A program made the translations under genes and the position numbers. From positions 1 through 64,000 of the forward strand of contig NZ_JBGQOJ010000002.1 in NCBI RefSeq assembly GCF_052119585.1: a DNA stretch of 64,000 bases. The letters run 5' to 3'. This stretch comes from JBGQOJ01 sp052119585 (GTDB lineage Bacteria; Pseudomonadota; Alphaproteobacteria; Rhodobacterales; Rhodobacteraceae). Below, piece after piece: positions 35,844 to 44,756 of this stretch (position 1 is its first letter; the number at the start of each line of letters is the position of its first letter). A model generated the notes under the pieces. The model was not told the DNA's origin and made no database searches. It worked only from the letters and a program-made list of their open reading frames with translations.

Positions 35844-37655
35844 ATGGCACGCGCACCCCTTCTTCAGCTCTCCGATATCGCCCTTACGTTTGGCGGCGAT
35901 CCAATTTTTTCAAGCCTCGATCTGGTGGTCCAGCCGGGCGACCGGGTGGCCCTTGTGGGTCGCAACGGGTCTGGCAAGTCGACCCTGATGAAGGTGATGG
36001 CCAAGCTGGTGGAGCCCGATGCGGGGTCCCGTGTGGTGCCACCCGGAACTACTGTTGGCTATATGGAGCAGGACCCCGACCTGTCGGGTTTTGCAACGCT
36101 TGGCGACTACGCCTCCAGCGGGTTGCCCGCAGGCGAGGATTACCGCGTGGCGATGGTGGCCGAAGGGCTGAAGCTGAACGCCGAAGCCTCGACCGCGACG
36201 GCATCGGGCGGCGAGAAACGCCGTGCGGCGCTGGCAAAGCTGTTGGCAGAGGCACCCGACCTGATGCTGCTGGACGAGCCGACGAACCATCTGGACATCG
36301 AGGCGATCGCCTGGCTTGAGGCCGAACTGAAGAACACCCGCACCGCTTATGTGCTGATTTCGCACGACCGCGCGTTTTTGCGGGCGCTGACCCGCGCGAC
36401 ACTGTGGATCGACCGTGGGCAGGTCCGGCGGCAGGAGCAGGGATTCGACGCCTTCGAGCTGTGGCGCGACAAGATCTGGGAAGACGAGGACGAACAGCGC
36501 CACAAGCTGGATCGCAAGATCAAGGCCGAGGGACGCTGGGCCGTCGAGGGCATTTCCGCGCGGCGCAAGCGCAACCAGGGCCGCGTGCGTGCGCTGGGGG
36601 ATTTGCGGGCCGAGCGGTCGAACATGATCCGCCGTCAGGGCGCGGCCAGCATGGCGCTGGAGGCGGGGCCTGTGTCCGGCAAGATGGTGATGGAAGCCAA
36701 GGGCATCACCAAGGTCTTTGACGGCAAGGTGATCCTGAGCGATTTCTCGATCAGGGTGCAGCGCGGCGACCGCGTGGCGCTTGTTGGTCCGAACGGGGTC
36801 GGAAAGACCACATTGCTGAAGCTGTTGACCGGCGAGGTCGCGCCCGACAAGGGCGAGGTCAAGCAGGGCACCAAGCTGGAGATCGCGATCTTTGACCAGA
36901 ACCGGTCCGCGCTTGATCCCGACCTGAGCCTTTGGGATTCCATGGTGGGTGACCCGGAAATGGGGGTGTCCGGCAAGGCCGATCAGGTCATGGTGCGGGG
37001 ACAGCCCAAGCATGTTGTGGGCTATCTGAAGGAATTTCTGTTCGACGAACGTCAGGTGCGCGCACCTGTGCGGTCGCTGTCGGGCGGGGAAAAGGCGCGG
37101 TTGTTGCTGGCCAAGATCATGGCTCGCGAATCCAACCTGCTGATCCTTGACGAACCGACGAACGATCTGGACGTTGAAACGCTGGACCTGTTGCAGGAGC
37201 TTTTGGGCGACTATGCCGGAACCGTCCTGCTGGTCAGCCACGACCGCGACTTTCTTGACCGCGTCGCCACCACCACCATCGCGATGGAAGGGGACGGCAA
37301 CGCCACGGTCTATGCCGGGGGCTGGTCCGATTATCAGGACCAGCGCGGCGAGGTGCGGGCCGAGATGTTGCGTTCCAGATCGGGGGGCGCAAAGTCCGGC
37401 ACGGGGGCTGGCGCGAAGCCGGAGAAATCCGGTCTGTCGTTCACTGAAAAGCACCGTCTGGACGCACTGCCCGCGACGATTGCCAAGCTGGAGGCGGAAA
37501 TCGCCAAGCTGGAAGAGTTCATGATGGACCCCGACATGTTCACCAAGGAGCCGGTCAAGTTCCAGAAGGCGACGGATGCCTTGGTCGAGCGGCACAACGC
37601 GCTGTCGGATGCCGAAGAGGAATGGCTGGCGCTGGAAGAAAAGGCGGCAAGCTAA
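35844..37655 (+). CDS. uup: ABC-F ATPase, Uup-like
   Basis: 603 aa with two ABC domains in one chain and no membrane segment. Walker A motifs are GRNGSGKST (about 40-48) and GPNGVGKTT; signatures are ASGGEKRRAALAKLL and LSGGEKARLLLAKIM. A linker rich in charged residues joins them. The C-terminus has a coiled coil (LPATIAKLEAEIAKLEEFM...DAEEEWLALEEKA), as in Uup. ABC-F proteins act at the ribosome or on branched DNA, not in transport. Confidence 0.9.
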   Translation: MARAPLLQLSDIALTFGGDPIFSSLDLVVQPGDRVALVGRNGSGKSTLMKVMAKLVEPDAGSRVVPPGTTVGYMEQDPDLSGFATLGDYASSGLPAGEDYRVAMVAEGLKLNAEASTATASGGEKRRAALAKLLAEAPDLMLLDEPTNHLDIEAIAWLEAELKNTRTAYVLISHDRAFLRALTRATLWIDRGQVRRQEQGFDAFELWRDKIWEDEDEQRHKLDRKIKAEGRWAVEGISARRKRNQGRVRALGDLRAERSNMIRRQGAASMALEAGPVSGKMVMEAKGITKVFDGKVILSDFSIRVQRGDRVALVGPNGVGKTTLLKLLTGEVAPDKGEVKQGTKLEIAIFDQNRSALDPDLSLWDSMVGDPEMGVSGKADQVMVRGQPKHVVGYLKEFLFDERQVRAPVRSLSGGEKARLLLAKIMARESNLLILDEPTNDLDVETLDLLQELLGDYAGTVLLVSHDRDFLDRVATTTIAMEGDGNATVYAGGWSDYQDQRGEVRAEMLRSRSGGAKSGTGAGAKPEKSGLSFTEKHRLDALPATIAKLEAEIAKLEEFMMDPDMFTKEPVKFQKATDALVERHNALSDAEEEWLALEEKAAS

Positions 37656-37693
37656 GTCCTGTCGCGCCTATCCGCCCGCGCCGAATGATCGGA

Positions 37694-37717
37694 CCGCGTT
37701 CTGCTTTGCAAACGCGG
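37694..37717. terminator. Stem-loop between convergent genes
   Basis: CCGCGTT (37694-37700) pairs with AACGCGG (37711-37717) around a ten-base loop, downstream of uup and of the facing CxxC gene. There is no U-tract, so it is only a candidate. Confidence 0.35.
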
Positions 37718-37765
37718 CCCCGGGGTGTTCGGTGAGGCCAAAGCTCCAATCAGGCGAAAGCCCCT

Positions 37766-38389
37766 TTAGGCGGCGGTCGGGTGCAGCGCGGGGGTATATC
37801 CGGCGCGCAACACCTCGACGGTCGGGCGCGGTGTCAGAACGGTGCCATGCCCCGCGATGGCAACAGGCGCCCCGTAGCCCGACATGGCAAAGGGGCGCAG
37901 CGCCCCGCCCGTGATCAGATGCGGCAGGTTTGTGCCGTCGGGCACCACAAAGCAGCCTGCGGGCAGATCCGCGATCCTTGCGGAATATGTCAGTTTGATG
38001 CGCAATCGCGGCACCGCGCGGGCCCTGTGCAGCGCGGTGTCCATATCGGCGGCCTTGCCGGTTTGCGCGACCGCGTGGCGCCAGCAGTGGCGAAAGGCGG
38101 TGTAGGCGGATCGTCTGCATTCGGCGCAGGGGCGGTGACCGGCGGCCAGCGCCACGGCCTCGTCCAGAAAGAACAGTTCAGTATAGCGGTGCGGTGCCAT
38201 CAGCGGGCGGCGGCGGCTCTTGAACGACAGCAGGCAGGTGACCCAGTTCTTGTGCCGCCAAGGGTGCAGAATCTGCCCTGCCGCGTCGTGCAATATGCCG
38301 CGATTGCCCATGAACAGGCCCCGCGCGGGGTCTGCGATGATCTGCCCGTCGGGCGTCACCCGGTTCCGGCGCGGGGCGGCATGGGTCAC
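37766..38389 (-). CDS. Uncharacterised CxxC protein downstream of mttB
   Basis: 207 aa, function not recognised. The segment GHRPCAECRRSAYTAF (C88, C91) resembles one half of the zinc site of the Ada N-terminal domain, but a second cysteine pair is not evident. Many His, Arg and Trp residues in the first half suggest a metal- or nucleic-acid-binding protein. The start is a GTG at 38389 that overlaps the mttB stop as GTGA, so it is co-translated with mttB. Its conservation beside mttB in relatives would show whether the link is functional. Confidence 0.7.
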   Translation of the reverse strand: MTHAAPRRNRVTPDGQIIADPARGLFMGNRGILHDAAGQILHPWRHKNWVTCLLSFKSRRRPLMAPHRYTELFFLDEAVALAAGHRPCAECRRSAYTAFRHCWRHAVAQTGKAADMDTALHRARAVPRLRIKLTYSARIADLPAGCFVVPDGTNLPHLITGGALRPFAMSGYGAPVAIAGHGTVLTPRPTVEVLRAGYTPALHPTAA

Positions 38390-39930
38390 GGGGCCAGCCG
38401 GATCGGAAATCTGGCGCGGATTTCGGCGTCAAGATCGGGGGCGAAGGCGGCTGCGGCGGGTTCCGCAAGGATCTTTTCCTTCCGCGCCGTCGCGTTGCGC
38501 AACAAATCGGGCTTGCCCTTTTCCACCCATTCCTTGGGCGAGGTCCGGTCACCAAGGGCGGGATAGATGTATTCTGTCTGCATCATGCTTAGCGTTTGGT
38601 CTGTGCCCAGGTAATGGCCCGGCCCGCCAAGACAGGTGGCGCGCATGACGTCCAGACTTGTGGTGTCGTCGTTCACCTCTATTCCGCGCACACAGCGTTG
38701 GGCCTGCCCCAACAGATCGTCGCCCAGAATAAGCGATTCCATGCAAAACCCCAGAAGGGACGCGTGCATGCCTGCCGCCTCGTAGACCAGATTGAGGCCC
38801 GCCAGCCCCGCCATCACGTTGGATATGCCCTGTTCCCAGCCAGCCTGCATATCGGGCAGCTTGGCGTCGGCGATGCCCGCCGCAGCCCCGCCCGGAATGC
38901 CGTAGAACCGGTGCATCTGGGCGCAGCCTGCGGTCAGCAATGCCTGTTCGCCCGATCCGCCCGACATCGCGCCGGTGCGCAGGTCCGACACGAAGGGCCA
39001 TGTGCCGAATATCGTCGGATACCCCGGCGAGATCGCGTTGACATAGACGATGCCCGCCAGACATTCGGCAACCGCCTGCACGATGGCGCCCGCGATGGGG
39101 GCGGGGGCGGTGGCACCCGCTTGCCCTGCGGACAGCAAAAGGACCGGCATGCCCGCCTTGATGCATTCCTCCATTACGCGGCAGCTTTCGGTCGCGAATT
39201 TCATCGGTGGCACGACAAAGCAGTTCGAGTTCGACACGAAAGGCCGCGCCCGCCATGCCGTTTCGCCCCCCGCGATGGTGTGCAGCAGGTCGATGCAGCC
39301 CTTGACGTAATCGGGGTCGGTGAACGAGGTGCCGACGTGTTTTGTGGTGCCCCGGCAGCAGGCGTACAGCGTGTTCAGGTCCATTTCGAAATTGTCGGGG
39401 ATGTCGCGGCAGACCATCGGGCGCTGAAGGAAATGGATGTTGTCCAGCTGATCGGCGATGCGGGCCGCGTCGAACAGATCCTGCACGGTGGACTCGCGGT
39501 AGGTGCGCCCTTCGACATCGACCACATGCACCGCGGCCCCCGCCGTACCGTAATAGACGCGTGCGCCGGTGACATCCATGTCGTGGCGCGGATCGCGGCC
39601 ATGCAGGGTCAGATCGTGGCAGGACTTGGCCAGCATATCCTCGACCAGTGCACGCGGGAACCGCAGGCGGTTGTCCGGCCCCAGAACGGCACCGGCCGCC
39701 ACCATATAGGCAACGCCGGTTTCGGGCGCATCGGCAAAGCCGATTTCCTCGAGCGCGCGCAGGGCGGCCTCGTGGATGCGGGCGACATCGGCGTCGGACA
39801 GGGGGCGATAGGTGCCGCCGACCATGCCGGGGCGCACGGGGCGGATATCCTGCGCCAGGGGGGCGGATCTGAGGGCGTGGCGCGCGGCGCGGCCTCCAGC
39901 ACGACGGGTGTTATTCGTTGGAGCGTTCAT
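38386..39930 (-). CDS. Trimethylamine methyltransferase family protein (non-pyrrolysine MttB)
   Basis: 514 aa of the MttB superfamily, a TIM-barrel that moves a methyl group from a quaternary or tertiary amine to a cob(I)alamin protein. The reading frame has no internal amber codon, so this is the pyrrolysine-free branch (MtgB, MtcB, MtpB type) that acts on compounds such as glycine betaine, carnitine or proline betaine. I chose the ATG at 39930 behind AAAGG; a GTG at 39936 is less likely. No corrinoid protein gene is adjacent. A corrinoid activator is encoded at 61377-63419. Confidence 0.88.
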   Translation of the reverse strand: MNAPTNNTRRAGGRAARHALRSAPLAQDIRPVRPGMVGGTYRPLSDADVARIHEAALRALEEIGFADAPETGVAYMVAAGAVLGPDNRLRFPRALVEDMLAKSCHDLTLHGRDPRHDMDVTGARVYYGTAGAAVHVVDVEGRTYRESTVQDLFDAARIADQLDNIHFLQRPMVCRDIPDNFEMDLNTLYACCRGTTKHVGTSFTDPDYVKGCIDLLHTIAGGETAWRARPFVSNSNCFVVPPMKFATESCRVMEECIKAGMPVLLLSAGQAGATAPAPIAGAIVQAVAECLAGIVYVNAISPGYPTIFGTWPFVSDLRTGAMSGGSGEQALLTAGCAQMHRFYGIPGGAAAGIADAKLPDMQAGWEQGISNVMAGLAGLNLVYEAAGMHASLLGFCMESLILGDDLLGQAQRCVRGIEVNDDTTSLDVMRATCLGGPGHYLGTDQTLSMMQTEYIYPALGDRTSPKEWVEKGKPDLLRNATARKEKILAEPAAAAFAPDLDAEIRARFPIRLAP

Positions 39931-39972
39931 GGACACAACCTTTGGATTAGTGGGAACAGGGCGAGAGCTGTG

Positions 39973-40065
39973 TTAATGTCCCAACGGGCCGCCCCGCGCG
40001 GCCCGACCCCGTTCTGCACCGATGGTGCGGACGACAAGTGCGATAATCCAGTTTGTTCCGACCAT
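39973..40065 (-). CDS. Short 30-codon ORF upstream of mttB
   Basis: A 30-aa ORF (MVGTNWIIALVVRTIGAERG...) with AGGAG seven bases before its ATG. It has one short hydrophobic stretch followed by an Arg/Gly-rich tail. It ends 43 bases before the mttB start on the same strand. The ribosome-binding site is better than that of mttB itself. It could be a leader peptide or a small membrane protein. It is too short to test by composition. Confidence 0.5.
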   Translation of the reverse strand: MVGTNWIIALVVRTIGAERGRAARGGPLGH

Positions 40066-40336
40066 CTGCGTTCTCCTGATGGTCAAAGAATTGTGGCGAT
40101 TAAATAGGCTGTCTTGTCTGATTACGTCCGAATGTCGCATTTGAACTTTCTGTGATCGGCTGGTTCCAGCCGATAGTCCGAGTAAAAAAGTGTTTTTGAG
40201 CAATAACTTGCCGGAACTTCCATCACGAAAAAGAGAGGCCCTTGTCTCGGAACTTTTTTAGCCTTTGTTGGTTGTATCGGCACAGGCTCGCAAATGGGTC
40301 TGGTCGACGCGACCGAGCAATGAAAAGGAATACACC
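40066..40336. promoter_or_regulatory. Divergent AT-rich regulatory region with a 20-base inverted repeat
   Basis: This 271-base region separates the mttB leader ORF from the beta-barrel gene. It contains the inverted repeat ATCGGCTGG/CCAGCCGAT at 40155-40174 (two-base centre) and A/T runs at 40183-40197. Its AT-richness fits promoters on both strands. The repeat could be a dimer-binding operator or a hairpin with a GTTC loop. Confidence 0.5.
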
Positions 40337-40909
40337 ATGAAATTCTATACCCTTACAGCAGCCGCAGCATTGATGGCCGCTCCCGCATTCGCAGGCAACA
40401 TGACCGCCCCCGTCATCGAGCAGCCCGTTCCTGTAGCCGCCGCACCTGTGACCTATGGCAGCGACTGGACCGGCGGTTACATCGGTGCCCAACTTGGCTA
40501 CGGCGATTTTTCAGCCGGCGCAGCCTCGGGTGACGGCGTTCTTGGCGGTCTTCACGCCGGTTACAACTATGATTTCGGCACAGTGGTTCTGGGCGGCGAA
40601 ATCGACTATGACGCGACAGACATTGATCTGGGCGCCGGCGCGAATGTTGACAGTGTCGCACGTTTGAAAGCCAAACTGGGCTACGACATGGGCAACACGC
40701 TGATCTACGCGACAGCCGGTGGCGCACGCGCTGAAACGTCGTTGGGTACAGACAACGGCTACTTCGGCGGTGTTGGCCTGACCTACAAGATGACCGACAC
40801 AATCTCTGTCGGTGGCGAAATCCTTGGCCACAAGTTTGACAACTTCAACAGCACGGGCACGGATGTAGACGCAACCACAGCCACAGTGCGCGTATCCTAC
40901 AACTTCTGA
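40337..40909 (+). CDS. Small outer-membrane beta-barrel protein (Omp25/RopB-like)
   Basis: 190 aa with a Sec signal peptide (MKFYTLTAAAALMAAPAFA). A Pro/Ala/Val linker follows, then alternating short strands such as WTGGYIGAQLGYGDF, GVLGGLHAGYNYDFGTVVLGGEIDY and a C-terminal ATVRVSYNF ending in phenylalanine, the BamA recognition signal. An eight-stranded OmpA-type barrel is likely. AAGGA precedes the ATG by seven bases. Function probably structural. Confidence 0.85.
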   Translation: MKFYTLTAAAALMAAPAFAGNMTAPVIEQPVPVAAAPVTYGSDWTGGYIGAQLGYGDFSAGAASGDGVLGGLHAGYNYDFGTVVLGGEIDYDATDIDLGAGANVDSVARLKAKLGYDMGNTLIYATAGGARAETSLGTDNGYFGGVGLTYKMTDTISVGGEILGHKFDNFNSTGTDVDATTATVRVSYNF

Positions 40910-40912
40910 GAT

Positions 40913-40950
40913 CTATAAAAAATCGCACGCCGGTCCTGTGATCGGCGTGC
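40913..40950 (-). terminator. Rho-independent terminator downstream of the TPM-domain gene
   Basis: GCACGCCG (40925-40932) pairs with CGGCGTGC (40943-40950). Read on the minus strand the stem is followed by a run of six T. It lies five bases past the TPM-gene stop and also just after the beta-barrel stop, so it may serve both convergent genes. Confidence 0.75.
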
Positions 40951-40955
40951 GTTCC

Positions 40956-41825
40956 CTACCACTTGCCCGATGCACCGCCACCGGATGAACGGCCACCGCC
41001 GAATGAGCCGCCGCTGCCACTGCCCGTGCTGCGGGTTCTGACGGGGATGATGCTGACCCGGCGGTCATCGTAGTCACATTGGTCGCATGTCACGCCGCGC
41101 CGTCGCTTGCCCTCTGCGTCAAGGGTGGCGTTTTCCAGCACCTCGTCGTGCTGTGACAGGCTGTGACGCCCGCAATTCGGGCAGCGCCGCAACCGCGTTC
41201 TGATTTTCCCCAGGACGCCGCTTGCCGCCAGAAACATCAATGCCAGAAATCCGAAAAACGCCCCCGCGACCAACATGATCTCCGTGTTGTCCTGTCCGGG
41301 TGCGTCGGGGATGTCAGACAGCTGTACCGCCTGCTTTTGCGCCAGCGGAATTGCCAGACGGTCGATGATCATCGCCAGACCGGCCTCTATTCCGTCCTGA
41401 TAGCGGTCCTTGCGGAAGGCGGGCAGGAACTGCGTGTCGATCACCCGCTGCGCCAGCCCGTCATAAACCGGCGGATAGGCCGCCCCAAGGGCCACGCGCA
41501 TCTCGCGGTCCTGCACGGCCACAAGGATCAGGATGCCATTGTTGGCGTCCACATTGCCGATGCCCCAGTCGTTGAACAGCGCCTTGGCGAAGCTCTCGAT
41601 CGAGGGGCTGTCGCCGTAATCGGACCGGCGGTCTATGGTCAGAACGCTGACCTGCACGCCGTGGCTGGCCTCCAGCGCCTGTTCCGCCGCCGTGATCCGC
41701 GCCTCGGCGGCGTCATCCAGCACGTCTGCATAGTCGTTGACGTAGATGTTGGAATAGGACGGAAAGCCCTGCGCCAGAACCGTGGCCGGGATGATCCACA
41801 GCAGACAGGCGATGACGTATTTCAT
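40956..41825 (-). CDS. TPM-domain membrane protein (YgcG-like)
   Basis: 289 aa. A signal peptide (ends near VLAQ) precedes a TPM domain (about 25-165, with VNDYADVLDDA and NNGILILVAVQDREMRVALG), a membrane helix (about 183-203) and a zinc ribbon (CPNCGRH...CDQCDY). The C-terminus is Gly/Ser-rich (SGGSFGGGRSSGGG). TPM proteins act at the cell envelope; plant TPM is a photosystem II repair phosphatase, but the bacterial role is not settled. Confidence 0.85.
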   Translation of the reverse strand: MKYVIACLLWIIPATVLAQGFPSYSNIYVNDYADVLDDAAEARITAAEQALEASHGVQVSVLTIDRRSDYGDSPSIESFAKALFNDWGIGNVDANNGILILVAVQDREMRVALGAAYPPVYDGLAQRVIDTQFLPAFRKDRYQDGIEAGLAMIIDRLAIPLAQKQAVQLSDIPDAPGQDNTEIMLVAGAFFGFLALMFLAASGVLGKIRTRLRRCPNCGRHSLSQHDEVLENATLDAEGKRRRGVTCDQCDYDDRRVSIIPVRTRSTGSGSGGSFGGGRSSGGGASGKW

Positions 41826-41835
41826 AAAGACCTCG

Positions 41836-43230
41836 TTAAGTGGCTTTGGCGGTTAAATCTTTCAAAACCTGCGGGATCATCATGACATCTTCGCGGGTGC
41901 AGTCAAATTGTCCGACCTGCACCCGGATCACGAACTGGCCCGCGTGGCGGGTCTGGGTCAGGTAGATCCGCCCGTCGTTGTTGATCCGCTCCAGTAACGC
42001 GGCGGTGTCTGCGTCACTGTCGTTGTAGCGGAAGGTGAACAGGGACAGGACGCAGGGCGTGGTGATCCGGATGCCGGGCAGGGCGGACACGGCCTGTTCC
42101 GCCTCTGCAGCCCAAGCCACATGGTTGCGGATGCGCGCCCGCAGCCCCGACAACCCGTAGGCGCGCAGGGTGAACCACAGCTTCAGCGCGCGAAAGCGGC
42201 GGCCCAGCGGCACGGTCCATTCGTTGTAATTGACCGGCTCTGCCTGACCTTGGGTGTCCAGATAGGCCGGACGCAGGCCAAGGGTCTTGATCTGCGGGCG
42301 CGGGTCGGCAATGAACTGCACGGCGCAATCGAACTGCACCCCCAGCCATTTATGCGGGTTGAACACGATGCTGTCGGCGCCGTCGATCCCCTGCCAAAGC
42401 GGGCGGAATTCGGGGCAGATCATCGCACTTCCCGCCCAGGCGGCGTCGACATGGGTGTAAAGCCCGTGGGTTCTGGCGACGGCCAGACAGGCGGCGATGT
42501 CGTCGGTTGCGCCAATAGAGGTGCCGCCGACGCATAGGATTACGCCCGCAGGCACAAACCCCGCCGCCTGGTCGGCGACAATCGCGGCGGCCAGCGCATC
42601 CGGGTCCATCGCGTGGTCGGCGCGCGTCTGCACCTTGACCAGATTGTCCTGCCCGATGCCCGCGATCCGCGCCGCCTTGTCGACAGAGCTGTGGGTTTCG
42701 GCGCTGGCGTAAAGGCGCAGGCGGGGCTGGTCCGACAGGCCCTGAAGGTTGCCGCGCCAGTCCAGCGCCCGCTCTCGCATGGTCAGAACCGCCGACAGGG
42801 TGGCGGTTGTCGCGCTGTCGTGGATCGTGCCGGTAAAGCCGTCCCGCAACCCAAGCGCCTGCCGCAGCCAGTCGATCATCACCTGTTCGATCTCGGTTGC
42901 GGCGGGCGCGGTCTGCCACAACATCGCCTGCGCCGCGATGGCGTTCGCCAATTGTTCGGCCAGCATCGACGCGGGCGAGGCATTTGCGGGGAAATAGGCG
43001 AAAAAGCGGGGGTGCTGCCAATGGGTCAGCGCGGGCGGCACGATGGTTTCGAAGTCACCGAAAATGGCCTCCATCGGTTCGGGGTCTTCGGGGGGATGCG
43101 CGGGCAGTTTCGCGGCGGTTTCGCCAAGGGCCGTCTGCGCCCGGACCGGGTGCTGGCGCAGGGTCCGGTGGTAGTTTGCGGCCCAGTCGGCAGCGCGCGC
43201 GGACCAATAGGGAAGGTCGTCGTGGTTCAT
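41836..43230 (-). CDS. PLP-dependent group II decarboxylase (aromatic/L-amino-acid type)
   Basis: 464 aa. The PLP lysine is in FNPHKWLGVQFDC; THVDAAWAGSA holds the cofactor-binding Asp; HWQHPRFFAYFPANAS near the N-terminus is typical of the aromatic-amino-acid decarboxylase group. It would decarboxylate an amino acid to an amine. The exact substrate (tryptophan, tyrosine, phenylalanine or other) is not readable. It is followed by a short gap and preceded by an aminotransferase on the same strand. Confidence 0.85.
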   Translation of the reverse strand: MNHDDLPYWSARAADWAANYHRTLRQHPVRAQTALGETAAKLPAHPPEDPEPMEAIFGDFETIVPPALTHWQHPRFFAYFPANASPASMLAEQLANAIAAQAMLWQTAPAATEIEQVMIDWLRQALGLRDGFTGTIHDSATTATLSAVLTMRERALDWRGNLQGLSDQPRLRLYASAETHSSVDKAARIAGIGQDNLVKVQTRADHAMDPDALAAAIVADQAAGFVPAGVILCVGGTSIGATDDIAACLAVARTHGLYTHVDAAWAGSAMICPEFRPLWQGIDGADSIVFNPHKWLGVQFDCAVQFIADPRPQIKTLGLRPAYLDTQGQAEPVNYNEWTVPLGRRFRALKLWFTLRAYGLSGLRARIRNHVAWAAEAEQAVSALPGIRITTPCVLSLFTFRYNDSDADTAALLERINNDGRIYLTQTRHAGQFVIRVQVGQFDCTREDVMMIPQVLKDLTAKAT

Positions 43231-43246
43231 GTGCGGCGCCTTTTCA

Positions 43247-43274
43247 GAGAGTATTTAAGGAACAAAGTAGAAGG
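43247..43274 (+). repeat. Dispersed short element, copy c
   Basis: GAGAGTATTTAAGGAACAAA and following bases, between the aminotransferase and decarboxylase genes. It shares GAGTATTT-N3-GAACAAAG with copies at 28323, 35767, 48578 and 53385. Confidence 0.55.
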
Positions 43275-43329
43275 CAGGGGCGCATCGGCGGTGTCGCCCG
43301 CTATTCAGGCGGACCGACATCGGTGGGGG

Positions 43330-44502
43330 TCACCGGATCAACCCTTGGGCAAAGGCGACAAGGCGGGTCAGCGCCGCCTCGAACCGGTCGTCGTCGATGG
43401 TCATGGCGACGCGGATATGGCCCGCCGCCGACCGGCCGAAGCTTTCGCCGGGCATCACCGCGATCTGTTCGGCATCCAGCAGCGCGTTGGCAAAGCCCTC
43501 TCCGGTCAGTCCCGTGGCGCGGATGTCCAGCATCAGATACATCGCGCCGTCGCTGGGCACGGACCGCACGGCGGTCTGCCCCGCCAGAACCCGTTGCGCC
43601 AGATCGCGGCGGCGGCGGAAGGGCGCGCCGACCTCGTCCTCTAGCCAGGGGCCCTGATCGAGCGCGAAAAGCGCGGCATCCTGAATATAGCCCGGAACGC
43701 CGTAGGTCGTGTGGGTGGCAAGGTTGGTCAGATGGGTGATCACCGCCTCCGGTGCGACGATCCAGCCGATGCGGCTGCCGGTCATGGCGTGGGATTTGCT
43801 CATCGAACCGATGACAAGTGTGCGATCGGCCATGCCCGGCAACGCGCGGGGACTGATGTGGTCAGAGGCCCAGACCTGGGTGTCATAGACCTCGTCCGAG
43901 ATCAGCCAGAGGTCGTGATCGCGGCAGACCTGCGCGATGCCGTCCAGCGTGTCGCGGGTGTAGATCACGCCGGTGGGATTGTTGGGCGAGTTGATCAGCA
44001 ACGATCTGGCGCCCCTGGCTGCCGCCGCGATGTCGCGCGCGCGGGGCTGGAAATCATCCTCTGCACGGGTTTGCACCGGTTTCGGCACAGCCCCGATGCC
44101 CCGGATCGTGCCGGGGTAGGTGGCATAATAGGGGTCGAGGAACAGCGCGGTGTCGCCCTCGTCGCAGACCGCCAGATGGGCGGCGAACAGCGCCGCCTGT
44201 CCGCCGGGCGTGATCAGCACATTGGCGGGCGTTGTCGGCACGCCGGTGCGGGCCTGAACCCGCGCGGCCACGGCGGTGCGCAGGGCCAGCGTTCCGGGCA
44301 CCATCGCATAGCCCGTGTGGCCCGATGTCGCCGCCTTGTGCATCGCGTCAAGGATCGCGGGATGGGTGCGGATGTCATGTTCCCCGATCGTCAGTTCCAG
44401 CACCGCAATGCCATCTGCGATCATCCGGCGGGCGCGGTAGAACACGTCCCATCCGTCCGATCCGCCGCCGGTGATATTGGTGATACGATGCGAGATTTCC
44501 AT
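43330..44502 (-). CDS. Class I/II PLP-dependent aminotransferase
   Basis: 390 aa of fold type I. SPNNPTGVIY and SDEVYDTQVW are conserved; the PLP lysine lies in GSMSKSHAMTGSRIGW; RVAMTIDD near the C-terminus holds the substrate arginine. It resembles the AspC/AruH group, so an arginine-pyruvate or aromatic transaminase role is possible but not proven. GGAGG lies four bases ahead of the ATG at 44502, which fixes the start. A 254-base gap without clear features separates it from divergent cysS. Confidence 0.88.
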   Translation of the reverse strand: MEISHRITNITGGGSDGWDVFYRARRMIADGIAVLELTIGEHDIRTHPAILDAMHKAATSGHTGYAMVPGTLALRTAVAARVQARTGVPTTPANVLITPGGQAALFAAHLAVCDEGDTALFLDPYYATYPGTIRGIGAVPKPVQTRAEDDFQPRARDIAAAARGARSLLINSPNNPTGVIYTRDTLDGIAQVCRDHDLWLISDEVYDTQVWASDHISPRALPGMADRTLVIGSMSKSHAMTGSRIGWIVAPEAVITHLTNLATHTTYGVPGYIQDAALFALDQGPWLEDEVGAPFRRRRDLAQRVLAGQTAVRSVPSDGAMYLMLDIRATGLTGEGFANALLDAEQIAVMPGESFGRSAAGHIRVAMTIDDDRFEAALTRLVAFAQGLIR

Positions 44503-44756
44503 GGTGCCTCCGGTCAATTCCGCCGCACGCGACCATGATTTGCCGCGCGTGTCAAACGGCGATCGGTGATACGGTCCATTGCCGGATGGAATGGATGCTT
44601 GGCAGGGGGCATGCGCCTTGCTATGAAGCGGGTATGAGAACCGTAACCCGCATCATTCCCTGCTGCATTATCCGCTGACATCCCCTGCGGGCCGTTCTTC
44701 TGTTTCCAAAAACAACCGAAGTTGCTAAGCCCGCCGCGACAGCGCGCGAGGACACC

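Noticed and set aside
38386..39930. Pyrrolysine-containing trimethylamine methyltransferase
   Set aside because: There is no in-frame amber codon and no pylTSBCD genes are visible.
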